From Ehretia macrophylla (lineage: Eukaryota > Streptophyta > Magnoliopsida > Boraginales > Ehretiaceae), in the NCBI GenBank assembly GCA_037974665.1, contig CM075766.1:45187569-45251568 (forward strand): DNA of 64,000 nt, in the 5' to 3' direction. The first letter of the stretch is position 1. Each line of letters begins with the position of its first letter. The notes under the pieces were generated by a model. The model was not told the origin of the DNA. It searched no databases and saw only the letters and a list, made by a program, of their open reading frames with translations. Positions 1 through 12,087 of the stretch are shown here, in pieces. The position numbers were made by a program, and so were the translations under genes.

Positions 1-760
1 GTGAATTCAGTAACCAAGGAACTCCAAAATAGTGTTGCATATGTGGAGACTGCAAGAGAAGTTTGGAAAGATCTTGACGAGCGTTTCTCTCAAGGAAACA
101 CAGCAAGGGTGTATGAATTAAGGCGGGCTATTACGCTACTTCAGCAAGAAAAAATGTCCATCTCTAGTTACTACGAAAAACTGTGAGGACTCTGGGATGA
201 GTTACAAGCAGCTAATCCCGTACTAGCATGCACATGTGGATGCCGATGTGGTGCGTCGAAGAAAATGCAGACTATACAAGAGAGTGAAAAAGTTTATGAC
301 TTTCTCATGGGACTCGATGGATGATTTAATACCGTTCGCTCACAAATACTGAGTATGGAGCCTCTGCCACCTTTGGGATGGACTTATGCTATTGCCGGAT
401 AGGAAGAGAAACAACAAGCAGTAGTAGCGGCGCGTATACCCAATGTTGAAGCAGTTGCGTTCATGGCTAATCGATCTGCCGCACCAACAATGAATACTCG
501 TGGCAAGGGAGGAAACAATTAGGAAAAACCTAGTTGTGACCACTGCAAGAAGATGGGTCACACCAAAGCTCGCTGCTTCGAGCTTATCGGATACCCACCT
601 AATTGGCGTAATAAATCAGGCAAACAAAATGCTAAAGGAGGACAATCCAATAACGGAGGAGTTGTGCGTGGTTTTAGTGCAGCCAATGCAATTCACATGG
701 AACCATTAGATACGAATGCAAGGGGTACCAATGTGCATGTGAAAAATCAGTCTTTTATTC
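1..760 (+). pseudogene. copia gag (nucleocapsid) remnant
   Basis: One reading frame (frame of base 1) encodes a plant copia Gag interrupted by stops at 184-186, 322-324, 400-402 and 520-522. The early part is the UBN2-type Gag domain (residues such as REVWKDLDERF). The zinc knuckle lies at 535-576 with C-x2-C-x4-H-x4-C spacing, and all four ligands are intact. The N terminus of Gag is missing because the window starts inside it. The stops mean no full Gag can be made. Confidence 0.9.
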
Positions 761-2347
761 CACGTCTTACCGAAGCCCAATATCAACAACCGTTGGGTCT
801 TTTGAACAATGGTGGCGTAACAGGTTCGGCGACAAATTTAGCAAACATGTCTGGTATGATTAACACCTCCATACCTTGGATTATTGACTCAGAGGCAACT
901 GATCACTTCACTTGCACACCCGAGCTACTGGTTGACAGTGTTATGAATCCTAATTTGCTGTCTGTACGCATCCCAAATGGCCGAAGTGTACCAATACATG
1001 CCATGGGAAAAATGCCATTAGGAACCAATTTTGAATTAGAACGAGTATTAGGCGTTCCACAATTTAATTGCAACCTCTTATCTATCAGCAAATTACCAAA
1101 AGATTTGAATTGTGCATTGACATTTTATTCAGATTCTTGTGTTATGCAGGACTTACCCTCGAGGAAGCTGATTGGAGTGGGTAACGTAAGGGACGGTCTA
1201 TATTTTCTTGAACCAGCGTGAGAGGGAGTGGCACTAATGGCAAACAAACAAGATGATGCTGTTCTTTGGCACCAACGCTTGGGACACTTGCCGATGGATC
1301 GTTTATCATATGTATTGAGTTCTTTGTCTTCTTGCGAAAAGAGGGATTTTCTTTGTGACGCCTGTCATAGAGCCAAGCATAAAAGACACCATTTTCCTAT
1401 ATGAAGCAATAAAAGTTCCAGAATTTTTGATTTAGTCCACTGCGATAGATGGGGACCATATAAAACTCCATCTCATTCTCGTGTACATTATTTTCTAAGC
1501 CTTGTCGATGACTACAGTAGAGCAACTTGGGTCTATCTCATGAAAACTAAATCTAATACTAGCTCATATTTGACACATTTTTTCAACTGGGTCAAGACAA
1601 AGTTTAATGTGGGAGTGCGGACTTTGCGTACTGACAATGGTCTCGAATTCATACATCAAGATTTGCTCGCATATTACCATTTGTACGGCATTGAACATCA
1701 AATATCTTGTGTCTATACGCCACAGCAAAACGACATTGTAGAACGAAAGCATCAGCATCTTCTTGAAGTAGCACGAGCCTTACGCTTTCACGCCCATTTG
1801 CCACTTTCATTTTGGGGTGAATGCATGCTCACAGTGGCTTATCTAATCAATTGAATGCCCACAGTTCTGCTACAAAATCGAACACCACATGAGCTTCTTT
1901 TTGGAACACCGCCCACGTACGATCATCTCCGCATATTTGGGTGTATTTGCTATGCTCATGTACCAAGCCAGCTCGTGATAAGTTTGGTGAAAGATCATGA
2001 CCAGGTATCTTCATTGGTTATCCCCCAGGACAGAAAGGGTATTGCATTTTCGATCTTCAAACCAAGCATATATACACGTCCCGTGACGTTATTTTTTATG
2101 AAGCAAAATTTCCCTTCCAAACAGCTACATCAGATGCCATGAATCCGGTCTTCTGTCAAGATCCACCAAAGCATTTTTTGGATAATTATTTTGTTCCTAC
2201 TTTTGAGCACCTTGGTTTGCCATCATCAACACACCAAGGCATTTATATCACCCCATGCACTATGGACGAAGCTGCTCAAGACACTCATGCACTATTGAGT
2301 ATTGTTGCTCCATCTTCACCTACTGGTCATATCTCTTTGACGCCGTC
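761..2347 (+). pseudogene. copia protease and integrase remnant
   Basis: Continues the gag frame. The aspartic protease site is at 886 (Asp), but the next positions read D-S-E-A where the family has D-S-G-A, so the flap-side glycine is lost. A GAG-pre-integrase zinc region (H-x-H, then C-x2-C) spans about 1260-1390. The integrase core keeps its triad: Asp at 1444, Asp at 1633 and Glu at 1741, with the last two 35 residues apart as expected for D,D-35-E. Stops occur at 1219, 1402 and 1852. A frameshift near 1970 moves the connection domain into the third frame, where another stop follows. The reading then runs up to the gypsy insertion. Confidence 0.9.
2343..2347. repeat. 5-bp target-site duplication of gypsy insertion, left copy
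   Basis: CCGTC directly precedes the TGATG start of the left LTR and is repeated at 13989-13993 after the right LTR. Removing one copy and the element rejoins the copia pol reading frame without a gap, which confirms the boundaries. Confidence 0.95.
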
Positions 2348-2919
2348 TGATGTGACTGTATTTGCAGCACTCAAACCTTGGTATTTGTACTATATTTGCA
2401 TCTTAATTTGGGAATTATTGTAATACTTTGATATTTTCGATGCAATGTAGGATGATACCGAAAAGTGAAAAATCAGACTCAAAATGATCCAAATTACAAG
2501 TCAAGAAGTCAAGAATGGGGAAGCACGAGAAGCGGTTGAAGAATGAAGCTCATAGATAAGAAATTTGGCTGAAACTAGCACGAAATTGGATTCAGAGCAT
2601 TGACCCAGATGATCTCAAATAGTGACCCATGTCCGTTTTCAGCAAACAATATCTATTTTTCGGGTAGAAACAACAGTCTGAGCAAAACACTTGCTTTTGT
2701 CCTGTGGGTGGTGTGATTTTAGCCAAATTCCATCATTTTGAGGGTCAAAACAGTGAAAAATACCCAAAGATGCTGCGGTCAACGAATCAGTCAAAGTCAA
2801 AGACAAACTCAAGTGTTGACCAAGAATTGAAGCCTGTAGAGGAAGAATTTGGCCAAACGGAGTGCAGAAACGGACTCAAAACGCTGAATAAACTTGGAAT
2901 AGCAGTGGTCAACTTTTTG

Positions 2920-3070
2920 GTCAACGCGTGAATAGTATCGATCAACTTGTGAATAGTGATGGTCAACGCGTGAACAGTAAAACTGCATGCAGAATACGTG
3001 AATAATAACTGCGTGATTAGTAATCGCGTGAATAGTAGCTGCGTGAATAGTAACCGCGTGAATAGTAGCT
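2920..3070 (+). repeat. U3 tandem repeat upstream of LTR TATA box
   Basis: Repeated units of the type GCGTGAATAGTA, some extended to GTCAACGCGTGAATAGT, occupy the 150 bp upstream of the TATA box. The right LTR has the same array at 12696-12846 with point changes. The position suggests a promoter or enhancer array of U3. Confidence 0.8.
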
Positions 3071-3079
3071 AAATTTTCC

Positions 3080-3087
3080 TATAAATA
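3080..3087 (+). promoter_or_regulatory. LTR TATA box
   Basis: TATAAATA follows the U3 repeat array. The same motif lies at 12856-12863 in the right LTR. It is the likely transcription start signal of the element (U3/R boundary shortly downstream). Confidence 0.75.
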
Positions 3088-3183
3088 GACATCAACCCTC
3101 TTCATATTTTCACACAAATTTTTGAGAGCTTTGGAATATTTTTCCAATAATTTCAATTTTTGTCAAGTTAATTTTATAGTTCT

Positions 3184-3387
3184 TATTTAGGATTTTGCCT
3201 AAATAGCTATATACGGAGGAAGTCCTGCCTAGTGGCTCTTATTCAGGGGCATTCTGCCTGAATAGCTACTGTACAGCGGATATCCTAACGTTTATTTTTG
3301 AGCCTTTGCTCAAAAATAGCTCTTATTCAGGGAGAAGTTCTGCCCGAATAGCTATAGAATTTCTGTTCAGACCTGGAGTTCAGAAAT
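3184..3387 (+). other. cluster of five hairpins in R/U5 of the LTR
   Basis: Successive inverted repeats: 3184-3191 with 3198-3205 (8-bp stem), 3240-3247 with 3257-3264 (8-bp stem), 3294-3303 with 3308-3317 (perfect 10-bp stem, 4-nt loop), 3324-3332 with 3343-3350 (one mismatch) and 3359-3365 with 3381-3387 (7-bp stem). Several share a TATTCAGG/CCTGAATA core. The same series recurs in the right LTR (about 12958-13167). Confidence 0.75.
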
Positions 3388-4223
3388 ACGCGTTCGTTAA
3401 TACGGGGGAGCCTTTCTTGACTCTCTTTTATTTGTATAAACTCGTATTTATTATGTGTGAGTAGAATTCTTATCTAGGGTAGGATATTGTAAATAATGGT
3501 CTTTTAATATATGGTCTCGGATTCGGATAATTTAGTTTTAATGCAATATATGACTTGTATTAATTAAGTATTGTCTTTCATACATAATGCTTTTAAGTAG
3601 ATGATATGATTGCTTTATTTTCGTGTCATATATCCATGCTTTAATAGTGAATCAATAGCTTGACAACCTTAAAGATTCCAATAAATTATAGGTAATGCTT
3701 TTAAGTAGACCATAGTTTCTAGACTAGTAAGGAGATGTTGATTACTTATGTTGAAACAGACCTTTTACACCAGGTTGCAAGGACGGATCCATACTATGGC
3801 TATACGCTCGTAGATGGAACGGCACCTACATCAGAGTTAGTAATCGGGATTTTAATAGACTAAGTTAATTGACTAGGTTAATGCTTGTAACTTAACCTCT
3901 TGTATAGAATTTGAGAATCCGGATGCCGAGCCTACATTAATTGCCTTATTTACATATTTGATCCCTAAATATTCTTCCGTACTTAGCTAAACGAAAACCT
4001 TAGCTTTTAGTTTACATTTTTACCCGTTACTTAAACGTCATTTCAAACTGTCACTTACTGCTTTAAACACTTTCACACATTACACTAACTAACTAACGAG
4101 CTTCCCTGTGGATACGATTCCGCACTCTTTGCACACTACACTACAAGATCCGTGCACTTGCGGGTATTTTAACTTGGTTTATTTTTCACACTTTTCACAC
4201 GCCCACCGGGTTGCATCAAGTTT

Positions 4224-4241
4224 TGGCGCCGTTGTCGGGGA
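4224..4241 (+). other. primer-binding site (tRNA-Asp type)
   Basis: TGGCGCCGTTGTCGGGGA lies 5 bp inside the left LTR. It matches the Asp-tRNA 3' end used by Athila elements, apart from one substitution relative to the usual form I know. Confidence 0.85.
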
Positions 4242-4566
4242 AGCACGGCCTAGTTTAGTTTTTGAATTATTTGTGAACTTGTTTTAAGTGTTGTAATTAT
4301 TGTTTATATTGTTTATATTCGTTTTAAATTGTATAAATTTTATTGCTACTTGTAAAGTATATTAGAAATATATTGCATATAGTTTCATTTGGGATTAAAG
4401 TTTATAAATTTTGTATATTGTCTGTATTATATTTGCACATAAACTATTTTTATTATACTTTGTTAAAATAGATTGCACATATACTTAGCTTATTTTTTGT
4501 CTTTATTTTAAGTACTCAGTTTATTTTCTGTAGTTACTTATTACAATTAGCTTTAGTTTATTTTGT
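4242..4566 (+). other. gypsy 5' untranslated leader
   Basis: AT-rich, T-rich sequence between primer site and first gag ATG, with no reading frame of note. Presumed genomic-RNA leader and packaging region. Confidence 0.6.
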
Positions 4567-7317
4567 ATGCACAGGCGTCGTTCCTTAAAACCAGAACTCG
4601 CCCATTTTGATCCCGAACCTCAGAAAACTCCGCGAAGGAGAGTCCAAGTCCCGATGGCAGAACAAGAAGGAAATATCCTGCCTCTTCCTATAACTCAGCA
4701 TGTTAATCAACCTGTGAACCAACCGATGACTTTACGTCAACATTTTTCACCTGGTGATTTTGACCCTGAATTTGCCATAGCCCCACCGGCTCTTGGTAAT
4801 ATAAATTTTGAGCTCAAAACAGGGACTATTTCAATGCTTCCTTCATTCTATGGAAAAAGTAATGAAAATCCTCACGCTCATATCGTGCAATTCATTGAAG
4901 CATGCACGACGCTTCACATTCCTAATGTGAGCCGTGAAAATATTCACCTGTGTCTGTTTCCCTTTTCATTGAAAGATAAAGCCAAACAGTGGCTAAATCA
5001 TCTAGACGCAGGAGTGATCACTTATTGGGGAGAACTTATTCGGAAATTCTTACATAGGTTCTTCCCAATGGCTAAGACTACTACTCTGCGAACAAACATC
5101 ATGACATTCGCACAGTTAGACTTTGAGCCATTTCATGAATCGTGGGAAAAGTTTAACGATCTTAAGAATCTGTGTCCTCATCATGGATTTGATCGTCCCG
5201 AACTCTTGCATTATTTCTTCAAAGGTCTTACCCCTCATAATAAGATGATAGTTAATGCAATGAGCAATGGGGGTTTTTATAACCTCACAGCAGATGAAGC
5301 TTGGAAAAGAATAGAAAATATTGCTGAAGACTCTCTCCAAAACACTACTGATGACAAAGAGAGTAAAAGCACCCATAATCCCCAAAAAAGGGCATTGTTT
5401 GAAGTTAACTCTAGCTCTAATTCCCAATTGACTGACAAAGTAGATGCCCTAGCACAACAATTAGAAAAATTCATCTCTCTAGGGTCTTCTTCTTCTTCAG
5501 CTCCTCAGATCACGGAAGTTTGTACTGTATGTTCTGCAGTAGATCACTCTACTCTGGACTGTCCAATCGGTTCACAATTTCCTGAATTCATGCAAGAACA
5601 AGTTTGCGCCGCCCAAGGATATACAAGGAATTACAATCCGTATTCTAACACGTATAATCCTGGCTGGCGAGACAATCCCGCATTTTTATGGCGACAAGGG
5701 AATCATGAGACTCAGTTTCCTCAACAACAATATCAAAAACAACAAGGAAATTTTGAGCCTCGTTTCCCTCAACAGCAATATCAAAGGCCTCAAAATTCTA
5801 ACCCTCCTGGTTTTTACCAAGTCCAAAAAGATCCGTTCCGAACACAACGGAACAACTTTCCCGCTCTTCCTCCTGCGCAGTCATCATCTGATGACAAGTT
5901 TGATAAACTCTTACAATTAGTCCAAGTTCAGCAACAATCCATTGTTAAACTTGATGGACAAATTGGGCAATTGGCCCAAAATATAAGCAGGAGAGATGAA
6001 GGAAAACTCCCGTCTCAAACCGTGGAAAATCCACGAGGACAATGTAGTAATGTCCAAACTGAGACCGCCCACGAACAGGCTAAGGCCGTAACAACCCTTA
6101 GGAGTGGGAAAGTGATAGACAAGGAGGTTAGCAAAAAAGATAGGGATGTTCCTGAGGAGACAGAGGAACCTGCGATCGAGGTTTTAAGCAACGATGTAGA
6201 TGACTCCTGTAGGAATGAAAATCCAACGGTAGAGCCTTTAGTTGAACCTTCATCCAAAGTACCTTTCCCAACAGCTCTGTCTCGTCCGAAGCCGAGTGTC
6301 GATCCTACACAGCTCAAGGTCTTAGAGCATCTGAAAGATATGAAGATCAATCTGCCTTTAGTAGAGGTAATCCAACAAATCTCTGCCTATGCCAAATTTT
6401 TGAAGGATTTGTGTGTGAAAAAAAGACGGACCAACTCCATTCCTAAGACTGTCCGTCTTACTGAAAAGGTTAGTAGCATCTGCACTAGAGGGTTGCCTCA
6501 GAAATGCAGTGACCCAGGAGTTTTCACTATTCCATGTTTCATTCAGGACCAACGTATAGAAAACGCCTTGCTTGATTTATGGTCTAGTGTTAACCTTATT
6601 CCTCACACAGTTTACCAAAGGCTAGGTCTTGGAGAGTTGACCCCAACAAATGTAACCCTCCAGTTAGCAGATAGATCTGAGAGGAGACCTCGAGGTATTG
6701 TAGAGGATGTCCTAGTCAGAGTAGGAGAATTTCTGTTCCCAGTTGACTTCATTGTGTTAGACATGGACTTAGGTCATGATAACAAGAATACTACTCCCGT
6801 TCTACTAGGTAGACCATTTCTAGCAACAGCTGATGCTGTTATCTATTGTAGAACGGGTATGATTGAACTGACTTTTGGGAACATGAGAACAAAATTGAGG
6901 GTTGCTGATGCAGCCAATAAGATGAACAAGGATGAGGAGGAAGAATGCTTTCATTTAGAAACCATTGGTTCTTGTATAGATGAATATGCCCACGCACTTT
7001 TGACCCCTGATGAGGAAATAGCAGAGCTTGAACGACTCTTGTATGACTGCGACATTTCACTAGAAATGGTCACCTCTACTTCGCTTGTGAATGATTCGGG
7101 AGAGACTGATCTAATAACAAACCCTTTCTCTGCAGCTTCTGATAGTCCAACAATTGAGTCTCCACCAGCTTTGGAACTCAAAACATTGCCCGAGCACCTT
7201 AAGTATGCCTACTTAGGCCCTGATGAGACCCTTCCAGTCATCATTGCTTTGGATTTAACCATTGAGCAAGAAGGTAAACTCTTAGAAGTCCTAGGTACTC
7301 ATAAGAAGGCGATATGA
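4567..7317 (+). pseudogene. gypsy Gag-protease (first part of Gag-Pol)
   Basis: A 916-codon open frame from ATG 4567 to TGA 7315. Residues about 95-215 form the Retrotrans_gag domain. A CCHC knuckle is at residues 319-332 (C-x2-C-x4-H-x4-C), followed by a Gln/Asn/Pro-rich linker. The retropepsin has its Asp at about residue 670, but the site reads D-L-W-S-S where the family has D-L-G-A-S, an unusual Trp in the active-site loop. The GRPFLATADAVI signature follows. The terminal stop interrupts a frame that clearly continues into the RT region, so pol can only be reached by readthrough. Confidence 0.9.
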
Positions 7318-8808
7318 TGGACAATCGCTGATTTAAGAGGAATTGATCCCTCTGTGTGCATGCATAAGATTCACCTCGAAGAAGGAGTTACTCCTTCTCG
7401 AGAATTTCAAAGGAGACTGAACCCAAAAATTGGTGATGTTGTCCATAAAGAGATAATCAAGTTACTTGATGCTGGTATGATCTACCCAATCTCTGATAGC
7501 CCTTGGGTGAGTCCGGTACAAGTTGTACCAAAGAAATCTGGGATTACTGTGATCTCAAATGATAAAGGCGAGCTCATTCCTACACGCACTACCACTGGGT
7601 GGCGTGTATGCATTGATTACAGAAAGCTCAACTCCAAGACAAGGAAATACCACTTTCCTTTACCCTTCCTTGATCAAATCCTAGATAGAGTAGCTGGACG
7701 GGGGTACTATTGTTTCTTAGATGGATACTCTGGTTACAATCAAATTCCTATGTTTCCAAGAGATCAGGAGAAGACCACTTTCACTTGTCCTTACGGAACA
7801 TTCGCTTACCGCCGCATGCCTTTTGGGTTATGTAATGCACCAGCGACATTTCAACGGTGTATGATGGCCATATTTTCTGATATGATTGAGAAATTCCTAG
7901 AAGTCTTTATGGATGACTTCTCAGTTTTTGGAACAGACTTTAATGAGTGCCTTAATCATCTTTCTTTGGTCTTAGATCGATGTGTACAAATGAATCTGGT
8001 CTTAAGTTGGGAAAAGAGCCATTTCATGGTTCAACAAGGGATAGTTCTTGGTCATGTAGTTTCTAGAGATGGGATCCATGTTGATCCAGCTAAGGTGGAG
8101 ATAATAGAAAAGCTCCCTATTCCCAAAACTGTGAGGGATGTTAGATCTTTCTTAGGACACGCTGGTTTTTACAGGCGTTTCATCAAAGACTTCAGTCAAA
8201 TTGCCAGACCTCTTACAAGGCTCTTAGTACATGATGCTCTCTTTAAAGTTGATGATGAATGTATTAAGGCCTTTGAGAAGCTTAAGTCTTTGCTATCATC
8301 TGCACCCATCATTCAAATTCCTGACTACAATCTGTCATTTGAAATCATGTGTGATGCCTCCGACTATGCTGTTGGAGCAGTTCTAGGACAACGTAGAGGC
8401 AAGTTGCCATACGTAATCTACTATGCTAGCAAAACTTTGGATGATACACAAAAGAACTACACAACCACTGAGAAAGAATTGTTAGCGGTGCTTTTTGCAC
8501 TTGACAAGTTTAGGACTTATGTCTTGGGATCAAAAGTGGTAGTTTTTACTGATCATGCTGCCTTGAAATATTTGCTCACCAAGAAGGATTCAAAACCTCG
8601 CTTAATCCGTTGGATACTCCTACTTCAGGAGTTTATCATTGAAATCAAAGATAAACGAGGTAGTGACAATTCTGTGGCAGATCGTCTTTCACGGCTTATG
8701 TCTCAATCACCAATAAATCCTCTTCCATTTCGAGATGTGTTTCCTGATGAACAACTATTTTCCATCTCTCAACGAACTCCGTGGTATGCCAACATTGTCA
8801 ATTTTTAG
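7318..8808 (+). pseudogene. gypsy reverse transcriptase and RNase H
   Basis: Same frame as gag, open from the stop at 7315 to the TAG at 8806. RT motifs are all recognisable: [39 protein letters not shown] and the catalytic FMDD at 7906-7917. RNase H of the RT_RNaseH type follows ([14 protein letters not shown], then TTEKELLAV and the [10 protein letters not shown] region). Active-site residues look intact; the defect is loss of continuity at both ends. A one-base frameshift around 8800-8810 throws the continuation into the third frame. Confidence 0.92.
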
Positions 8809-10079
8809 CAGCTAAGCAACTACCTCCACATTGGGGAAAATGAGAGAAAGATCGATTCATGGCTCAAGTAAGGTATTTCTTTTGGGAAGACCCTTACCTT
8901 TTCAAGATATGTGCTGATCAAGTAATCAGACTTTGTATACCCGAAGTCGAATTCACGAGTATACTCCAATTTTGCCACTCTGAAACATGTGGTGGCCATT
9001 TTGGAGGAAAGAGGACAGCTGCCAAAGTCCTTCAAAGTGGGTTCTTCTGGCCTACTCTTTTCAAAGATGCCCAGCAAGTTTGTAAAAATTGCCCCTAATG
9101 TCAACAAGCTGGCTCTATCTCAAGAAGGGACATGATGCCCCTTACGCCCATTCTCATATGCGAAATATTTGATGTATGGGGTATAGACTTCATGGGTCCT
9201 TTTCCTCCTTCCTCAGGTTATACTTATATTCTTGTTGGTGTGGACTATGTGTCCAAGTGGGTAGAGGCAGTAGCAACCCGAACCCATGACCACAAAGTCA
9301 TGGTCAAGTTCATTAAAGAGAACATCTTTTCTCGATTCGGGGTGCCACGTGTACTTATAAGTGACGGAGGACAGCATTTTCGTCACAGGACACTAGAAGC
9401 CCTTCTAAGAAAATACTCAGTCCACCACAAGATAGCAACGCCTTACCACCCACAAACAAGTGGTCAAGTAGAGGTGTCGAATAGGGAAATCAAATCAATT
9501 CTTTAGAAAACGGTTAGGCCCGATCGCAAAGATTGGTCAAGTCGTCTGCATGACGCATTATGGGCCTACCGTACTGCTTTCAAAACTCCCATCGGCATGT
9601 CCCCGTATAGATTGGTATACGGTAAAGCTTTCCACCTCCCTGTTGAACTAGAGCATAAAGCCTATTGGGCTATTAAGGCCCTGAACTTTGACTTGCAACA
9701 GGCGGGTGAAGGTAGGAAGTTGGCGTTGAGTGAATTGGAAGAGCTTCGCTTCGAAGCTTATGAGAATGCCAAACTCTACAAAGAGAGAATGAAGAAGATT
9801 CATGATAGATCTATTCTAAGAAAGACTTTTTCTCCTTTTGATAAAGTGTGGCTGTTTAATTCTAGGTTGAAGTTCTTCCCAGGAAAATTGAGAACAAAGT
9901 GGGATGGTCCTTATGAAGTGCTTAAAGCTTATCCGTCTGGAGTTATCTTGATTAAACATCCCACAGATGGGCGTATTCTCACAGTCAATGGGCAACGATT
10001 GAAACATGCTTTCGATCCTAAGGAGGTCCCTTATGAAGTTGAATCTATTGAACTTCTGGACCCTGTATACCTTCCATAA
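8809..10079 (+). pseudogene. gypsy integrase
   Basis: Continues in the third frame after the frameshift near 8806. The His-His-Cys-Cys zinc domain is recognisable at about 8980-9105, with a TAA at 9096-9098 cutting between its two cysteines. The core domain has Asp at 9186, Asp at 9363 and Glu at 9471, with 35 residues between the last two, the expected integrase spacing. Stops at 8841, 9096 and 9504 break the frame. The C-terminal part (9507-10079) is open and ends in the usual GPY-like module ([12 protein letters not shown]). No chromodomain follows. Confidence 0.9.
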
Positions 10080-10973
10080 AACAGAATCTGCCTAGCTGAT
10101 GGCATTAAACTCAGTACAACCGTTTGGCTGAAGACGTTAAACTTAGCGCTACTAGGAGGCAACCTAGTACTCTTTTGTGTAAATATTTGTTTAATTTATG
10201 TCGTTTACATGTACTCTTTGAATCTTTCTCCAGCTTTAGGTTGTTTGGGTTTAAGCCCTGAGGAACATTCATAGAGGTACCAGTGTTGTTTTACTAATTG
10301 TCATTGTACGTTTCTGTGTGCGGTTGGCTTAATTGTGCAACTCTGTCTTATAGTGTGAGCTACTCTACCAGCTTTATGTAGTTTGGGTCTGTTGGGTATT
10401 ACTTGATAAGGTAGTTAGGAGTGTGAGCATACACCAGACGTAACGTCTGTAACGTAAAACCCCATTGTTCTATCCTTGACCCTGTGGAACTAGCTTTGGC
10501 CTTAAGTGTGCCGAAGGAAAGCACTAGATGTCGTGAGCTCAGGAACCTCTGGAAGAGCTAGTCTGTTCAGTAGTATCAAACTCTAGAACCCCAGAAAATA
10601 GTCTAAATGGTCTGGGTAGTTTATTTATTTGCTTTATGTATTAGTTATTTTCCGTGACCATATTTCTTTTTGATTTTTCCCCTATATATTTGTTTTGTCT
10701 ATTTAGTATAGCTAACTATTTTTGTTGTGTTGATGATAATCTGTAAAATGCTTTTTCTACTAATCTTTAATTGCAGAATGATACATCTTTTGACAAAAGT
10801 TAGTAGAGAAGCTTTGACATCAACATAGAAATGCTTCACATTAGGTGATATATTTCCTTACTACATTTCCCTTTATACCTGATCAACCTGCGCTATAGAG
10901 TAAGAATGGGGATGTAGCATTTGTCATTATGTTATTACTTGCATATTACATTCTCACTGTCTTACATTGCTAT

Positions 10974-11010
10974 TTGCTCGAGGACAAGCAAAGTTTTGGT
11001 GTGGGGGTGC
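10974..11010 (+). other. internal polypurine-tract-like module
   Basis: TGCTCGAGGACAAGCAAAG followed by a G-run (GTGTGGGGGTG). Closely resembles the module at 12088-12122 that abuts the 3' LTR, and also the conserved pre-LTR sequence of many plant gypsy elements, but it lies 1.1 kb too early to prime the plus strand of the LTR. Confidence 0.7.
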
Positions 11011-12087
11011 GTACATTCATGAAAACCTTTTTCAAAATATGCAAGAAATACACCATTTTTGTTTATGAGAAGAGTAGTTTGCTACCTTACCTGTTTAAAA
11101 ACGATGATTTAGATGATTTGAGAACTTATTTTGTTAGCTATGTATTGTGAAAAACTCTAAGGGAACTCTGTAAGAAAAACTTTGAAGTACTGTATTCATG
11201 AGTAAACTTAGTTGTTCTTCAATTCTTCAATTGATAGGTTTGTGATTATGAAAGGACTGAGATAGGATTACCGTTTGTTATGAGAACTCCTTGTGATTGA
11301 AACCTGAACCCTTATGCCATGTCTTTACAGTTTGTTATGTTACTCTGTCTGTATGTACACTCTGAAAAAAAGAAAAAGAAAAAAACAAAGAAAACAATGA
11401 AAAAAACAAAAAACAAAAAAGAGTTGTACATACCTTTACTGTTGAATAAATTTTTGGTGTAAATATGTTGTAAATCACTAAGCACCACTATCCTAGACAT
11501 TGTAATTTGGGATAAGTGCTATAGTGTAAGGGTTCGAGCCTGGATATCTCGGGTGATTAAGGCACGTAGGGGTCCCTTTGAAACCTGGCAACCTCAGTCA
11601 TAATGGCGGGGAATTGTTGGGCTTAAAGCCCGCTACATGGGATATTCAGAAAGCAAAGTAAACTGAACACTATATAGTGGTATTATTAGTTGTACTTTTA
11701 TATTTCTGGCAAATGTTAAAGGGTTAAGGCATGATCAAGACTTTAATTACAAATGTAGGTAAGAATATCAAGGTCCAATCTGTTTGCATAACTTGAAAGT
11801 TGGGAATTGAACGAACTTAATTTGCTTAGTTTACTTCTAAATATGTACTCCGAAGCAATCAATAGTCGATTTCCAATAAGAGTACCTATTTGTGAAAACT
11901 ATGTACAAAGTTCTCTTATCATGTTTGTCATTCATTGCTGAATATGTTTAAGATGGTAGATTGCATTTCTCATGTTTCAGATTTGGAAAGTGTTTGACAA
12001 AAAAAGATAGGATAGATTACTTCATCTGTTTTTGACTTCTAAAATTACTGCAAAATCTATTTTCACATCTGTTTTAAAGATAGTCTT

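Larger units (their letters stand above)
1..2347 (+). mobile_element. Ty1/copia retrotransposon, left part (5' truncated by window)
   Basis: Degenerate copia element that begins outside the window: the first in-window codons are already mid-gag. Domain order is gag, CCHC knuckle, protease, GAG-pre-integrase and integrase, the copia order with integrase before RT. It is interrupted at 2347 by a gypsy element and resumes at 13989. The reading frame carries many in-frame stops (184, 322, 400, 520, 1219, 1402, 1852) and a frameshift near 1970. The element is long dead. Confidence 0.95.
2348..4218 (+). repeat. 5' LTR of gypsy element
   Basis: 1871 bp, TGATG...CATCA ends. Matches 12123-13988 almost base for base, with substitutions concentrated in the first third. 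Holds a U3 tandem repeat (2920-3070), a TATA box (3080-3087) and a run of hairpins (3184-3387). Confidence 0.96.

Noticed and set aside
2704-2931. Open stretch in the left LTR (and its twin at 12375-12707)
   Set aside because: Lies in U3 of both LTRs, has no recognisable domain and differs in length between copies; a chance frame.
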